From assembly GCA_011050175.1 (NCBI GenBank), contig DRGF01000178.1, forward strand, positions 1 through 8,444: DNA of 8,444 nucleotides, given 5' to 3'. Source of the stretch: Thermococcus sp. (GTDB lineage Archaea > Methanobacteriota_B > Thermococci > Thermococcales > Thermococcaceae). Positions 6,297 to 8,444 of the stretch are shown here, one piece after another. A program made the translations under genes and the position numbers. Each line of letters begins with the position of its first letter. Position 1 is the stretch's first letter. The notes under the pieces are model-generated. The model was not told the origin of the DNA. It made no database searches and saw nothing but the letters and a program-made list of their open reading frames with translations.

Positions 6297-7622
6297 TCAG
6301 AACTTCAGAACCCTGGCGAGGACTATAAGCGGGTCCCACACCGGGGCGAAGGGCGGGGCGTATGCCAGGTCCGCGAAGAAAACATCTCTCGTGGTGAACC
6401 CGGCCTGAATCATAGTGGCTGCGGCGTCAACCCTCGGAAGTATCTCTCCACCAACGGCCTGGACGCCGAGGAGCCTGTTGGTCTCGTTGTCCACAACACC
6501 CTTCAGCCAGATGTCCCTCGCACCGGGGTAGTAGTGGGGCTTCGTTTTTGCCTTGATGAATGCGGTTCTTACGTCGTAGCCTTCCTTAATCGCCTCTGCC
6601 TCCGTTAAACCAGTCTTCCCAATTTCCAGGTCGCGGAACTTGGTTATGCTCGTCCCAAGAACACCGGGGAAATGAATCTCCTTCCCGGCGATGTTGCTTC
6701 CGGCGACGTAGCCCATCTTGTTGCCGGCGGGGGCCAGGGGCATCCAGACACGTCTGCCGGTGATGAGGTGCTTCGTCTCAGCGACATCTCCGGCGGCATA
6801 CACGTTCTCGACGCTCGTCTCCATCTTCTCGTTCGTCCATATCGCACCGGTTTCGCCTATTCTAACCCCAAGCTCCCTCGCGGGCCCGGTATTTGGCTTT
6901 ATCCCAGTCGCCACTATAACTAGATCCGCTTTGTACTCCCCTGCGTCCGTGACAACTTTTTCAACCCGACCGTCACCCTCAAAGCGCAAGGTGAGTTCCT
7001 CAAGGCGGAGGTTGAGGTTCTCCCTCAGCTTTTCCTCAACTATGTCGGTAATCTCCTTGTCGAAGGTCTTTCTCAGAACCCTCTCGCTCCTGCCTACGAG
7101 TGTCACGTTCTTGCCCCTCTCGACGAAGGCTTCGGCCATCTCAAGGGCGATGTAACCCGTGCCAATGACAACAACATCCTTAACGTCGTGCTTTTCCATG
7201 TACTCGGTTATGGCAACGGCGTCGGGCGGGAGGTCTGCGGTGAAGACTCCCTCAAGGTCGGAGCCCTCGAGCGCAGGAACCTGGGGCGAGGCCCCATTGG
7301 CAAAGACGAGGTAGTCCCACTCGTAGGTGTGCTCCCCGTCCGCTTCGCGCACCCGGACGCTTCCCTGCTCGACCTCTACGACCTCCGCCTTCATGTGGAG
7401 GTCTATGCCGCGCTTCTTGATGAAGACCTCCGGCGGGTAGTGCATGAGCTTCTCCTTCGGCGAGACGCCCTCCACCACGTACGGGACTCCGCAGGGGGCG
7501 TGGCTGACCCACTCCGTCGCCTCAAAGACCTTGACGTCCCACTCCGGCTTAAGCCTCTTGACGCGCGATGCAGTGCTCATTCCGGCAGCTCCGCCACCTA
7601 TGATAACGACTGTCTTCCTCAT
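6297..7622 (-). CDS. cdr: CoA-disulfide reductase / NAD(P)H-dependent sulfur reductase (FAD-binding)
   Basis: From ATG 7622 this gives 441 residues, the normal length for the family. It has an N-terminal FAD-binding [12 protein letters not shown], a single redox cysteine in SHAPCGVPY (Cys44) where two-cysteine disulfide reductases have CxxxxC, a central NAD(P)H-binding [17 protein letters not shown], the FAD-contacting [10 protein letters not shown], and a C-terminal dimer domain ending [15 protein letters not shown]. The sequence closely resembles the Pyrococcus CoA-disulfide reductase as I remember it; the P. furiosus homologue was described as NSR, which reduces elemental sulfur with NADPH in a CoA-dependent way. 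The product should be cytosolic and feed the sulfur-respiration pathway. Start choice rests on GGTGAT (7632-7627) 4 bases before ATG 7622; an upstream TTG at 7634 is less likely. A SurR-type operator lies in its promoter. The alternative label NADH oxidase is often used for relatives. Confidence 0.93.
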   Translation of the reverse strand: MRKTVVIIGGGAAGMSTASRVKRLKPEWDVKVFEATEWVSHAPCGVPYVVEGVSPKEKLMHYPPEVFIKKRGIDLHMKAEVVEVEQGSVRVREADGEHTYEWDYLVFANGASPQVPALEGSDLEGVFTADLPPDAVAITEYMEKHDVKDVVVIGTGYIALEMAEAFVERGKNVTLVGRSERVLRKTFDKEITDIVEEKLRENLNLRLEELTLRFEGDGRVEKVVTDAGEYKADLVIVATGIKPNTGPARELGVRIGETGAIWTNEKMETSVENVYAAGDVAETKHLITGRRVWMPLAPAGNKMGYVAGSNIAGKEIHFPGVLGTSITKFRDLEIGKTGLTEAEAIKEGYDVRTAFIKAKTKPHYYPGARDIWLKGVVDNETNRLLGVQAVGGEILPRVDAAATMIQAGFTTRDVFFADLAYAPPFAPVWDPLIVLARVLKF

Positions 7623-7639
7623 GATAATCACCAAAAGAG

Positions 7640-7656
7640 GTTCAAAACCTAAGGTT
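7640..7656 (+). promoter_or_regulatory. Putative SurR operator (GTTn3AACn5GTT)
   Basis: Bases 7640-7656 read GTT-CAA-AAC-CTAAG-GTT, an exact fit to the extended binding sequence GTTn3AACn5GTT reported for SurR, the redox-sensing sulfur-response regulator of Thermococcales. It overlaps the downstream half of the reductase TATA box and covers the stretch between TATA and transcription start. Bound SurR should therefore block transcription. Elemental sulfur oxidises SurR and releases it from DNA, so the reductase should be derepressed by sulfur. The motif match is seen; binding and effect are inferred from the family. Confidence 0.75.
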
Positions 7657-7661
7657 AAAAA
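7655..7661 (-). promoter_or_regulatory. TATA box of the sulfur reductase gene
   Basis: The minus strand reads CAACC followed by TTTTTAA at 7661-7655, about 36 bases before ATG 7622. Transcription should begin near 7632, leaving a leader of about 10 bases that just contains the GGTGAT ribosome-binding site. The same T-run could help terminate the upstream NMD3 transcript. Confidence 0.65.
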
Positions 7662-7682
7662 GGTTGATGGGGCAGAAGCCGA

Positions 7683-8444
7683 TCACTCCTTCTTCCGGAG
7701 GAAGTACTTTTTGCCCCTAACCTCAACCATGTGGTATATCTCGCCCTCTCTCAGTTCAATGCCCGGCTTTTCGAGCTCGTAGGTCTCGTAGGTCTCCATA
7801 TCCATCAGCTGGACCTCGGTCGGAGTTATACTGGTCACCATGGCTTCCTTTCTTTCGCCCTCCACCGCATCTATGCCCTCCCGCTTCACGGTCTTCCAGT
7901 CGCGGCGCTCCGTCTCACGGGTGACCAGGTTGGTGAGCGTCATGCCCTTTCCATCCACGTTTTCCACGGTGTAAACGTTGCCGCGCCTGTCCTCAACTAT
8001 ATCGCCTTTCCTGAACTTCGGAATCCTGATGCTCACGCTCGCGCGGTGCACCTCTTTGCTGGTCTGTCTGTCAACGCCGACCAGCTCGTAGGCCTCGCTT
8101 ATAGTCCCGCCGAAACGCTCCTTTATCGCCTGAGCGAGCTTTCTGGCACTCGAGGTGGAGCCCATGTAGAAGTCCAGGCCCTCTTCCTTCTCTATGGTGT
8201 CCTGGATGAAGCCCATCCTGTCCCTGCGCATTATCTCATCGACCTTCTCCTCGACGAGTTTTCCTATGGCCTTCCGTTCCTCCTCAGTCAGCGGCCTGCC
8301 ATCGGCACGGACCTGGAGTATGGCCTCGAAGTAGCCGCCGAGGAACTTGGAACAGCGCGGACAGACGGTCTGGCGGACGTAGACGGTGACGTGCCTGGTC
8401 TCATCGTGGAGTTCGTGCTGGAGCTCGTGGATTCTGGCCTTAAC
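7683..8444 (-). CDS. nmd3: NMD3 family protein, archaeal (N terminus beyond window edge)
   Basis: The frame is open from the window edge (8444) to TGA 7685-7683 and gives 253 residues of C-terminal sequence. An ATG at 8231 is internal, since 71 in-frame residues with the same codon style precede it. Those residues include VCPRCSK, the last zinc-binding CxxC pair of the NMD3 N-terminal region (Cys28 and Cys31 of the visible part), and TEEERKAIGKLVEEKVDEIM. Then come FYMGSTSSARKLAQAIKERFGG, typical of NMD3, and a beta-rich segment FRKGDIVEDRRGNVYTVENV. In eukaryotes NMD3 is the 60S subunit export adaptor; archaea have no nucleus, so a role in late 50S maturation is assumed. Archaeal members run to roughly 350-400 residues, so about a third is missing. 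The reductase downstream has its own promoter. Confidence 0.88.
   Translation of the reverse strand, partial: VKARIHELQHELHDETRHVTVYVRQTVCPRCSKFLGGYFEAILQVRADGRPLTEEERKAIGKLVEEKVDEIMRRDRMGFIQDTIEKEEGLDFYMGSTSSARKLAQAIKERFGGTISEAYELVGVDRQTSKEVHRASVSIRIPKFRKGDIVEDRRGNVYTVENVDGKGMTLTNLVTRETERRDWKTVKREGIDAVEGERKEAMVTSITPTEVQLMDMETYETYELEKPGIELREGEIYHMVEVRGKKYFLRKKE

Noticed and set aside
7623..7634. TTG start adding four residues to the sulfur reductase
   Set aside because: The GGTGAT ribosome-binding site would fall inside the extension, and relatives start at the residue matching ATG 7622.
7775..7800. Tandem TCGTAGGTC repeat in the NMD3 gene
   Set aside because: It is only two short units encoding repeated Tyr-Glu-Thr residues and is explained by coding sequence.

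Overview
The window looks like chromosomal DNA from a hyperthermophilic euryarchaeon of the order Thermococcales, most likely Thermococcus. Four signs point there: an archaeal NMD3 homologue, a CoA-disulfide/sulfur reductase whose sequence resembles Pyrococcus and Thermococcus enzymes, archaeal TATA-type promoters with short or absent leaders, and a match to the SurR sulfur-response operator that is specific to this order. Coding is dense, there is strong G/C preference at third codon positions, and gaps between genes are short. I see no rRNA, tRNA, CRISPR array, IS element or prophage.

Layout. At the left edge the tail of an unidentified + strand gene overlaps the start of a group II (SufS-type) cysteine desulfurase (93-1289), probably in one operon. 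It converges, over a T-rich double terminator, on a leftward block at 1330-4887. In transcription order this block is: a two-transmembrane potassium-channel protein with an N-terminal Cys/His cluster and a beta-helix-like cytoplasmic domain (3436-4887); a COG3199/AcoX-type ATP-NAD-kinase-like protein whose ribosome-binding site overlaps the channel stop codon (2295-3431); and a small divergent HerA/VirB4-like P-loop ATPase whose reading frame is broken inside the Walker A motif (1330-2249). A 157-base divergent promoter region separates the channel from a rightward major facilitator superfamily transporter (5045-6289). The transporter converges, with a 7-base gap, on a leftward CoA-disulfide reductase / NAD(P)H sulfur reductase (6297-7622). 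The right edge holds the C-terminal two thirds or so of NMD3 (7683-8444).

How the parts fit. The clearest regulatory signal is a perfect GTTn3AACn5GTT sequence at 7640-7656, between the TATA box and start codon of the sulfur reductase. It matches the extended SurR operator as I recall it and suggests induction by elemental sulfur. Together with the cysteine desulfurase this gives the window two sulfur-related genes, but they are far apart and not co-transcribed. The most unusual items are the channel architecture, its tight coupling to an orphan NAD-kinase-like protein, and the two-base insertion that breaks the ATPase. I did not find a convincing wholly new multi-gene system. The channel/kinase pair is the best candidate for an uncharacterised functional unit.
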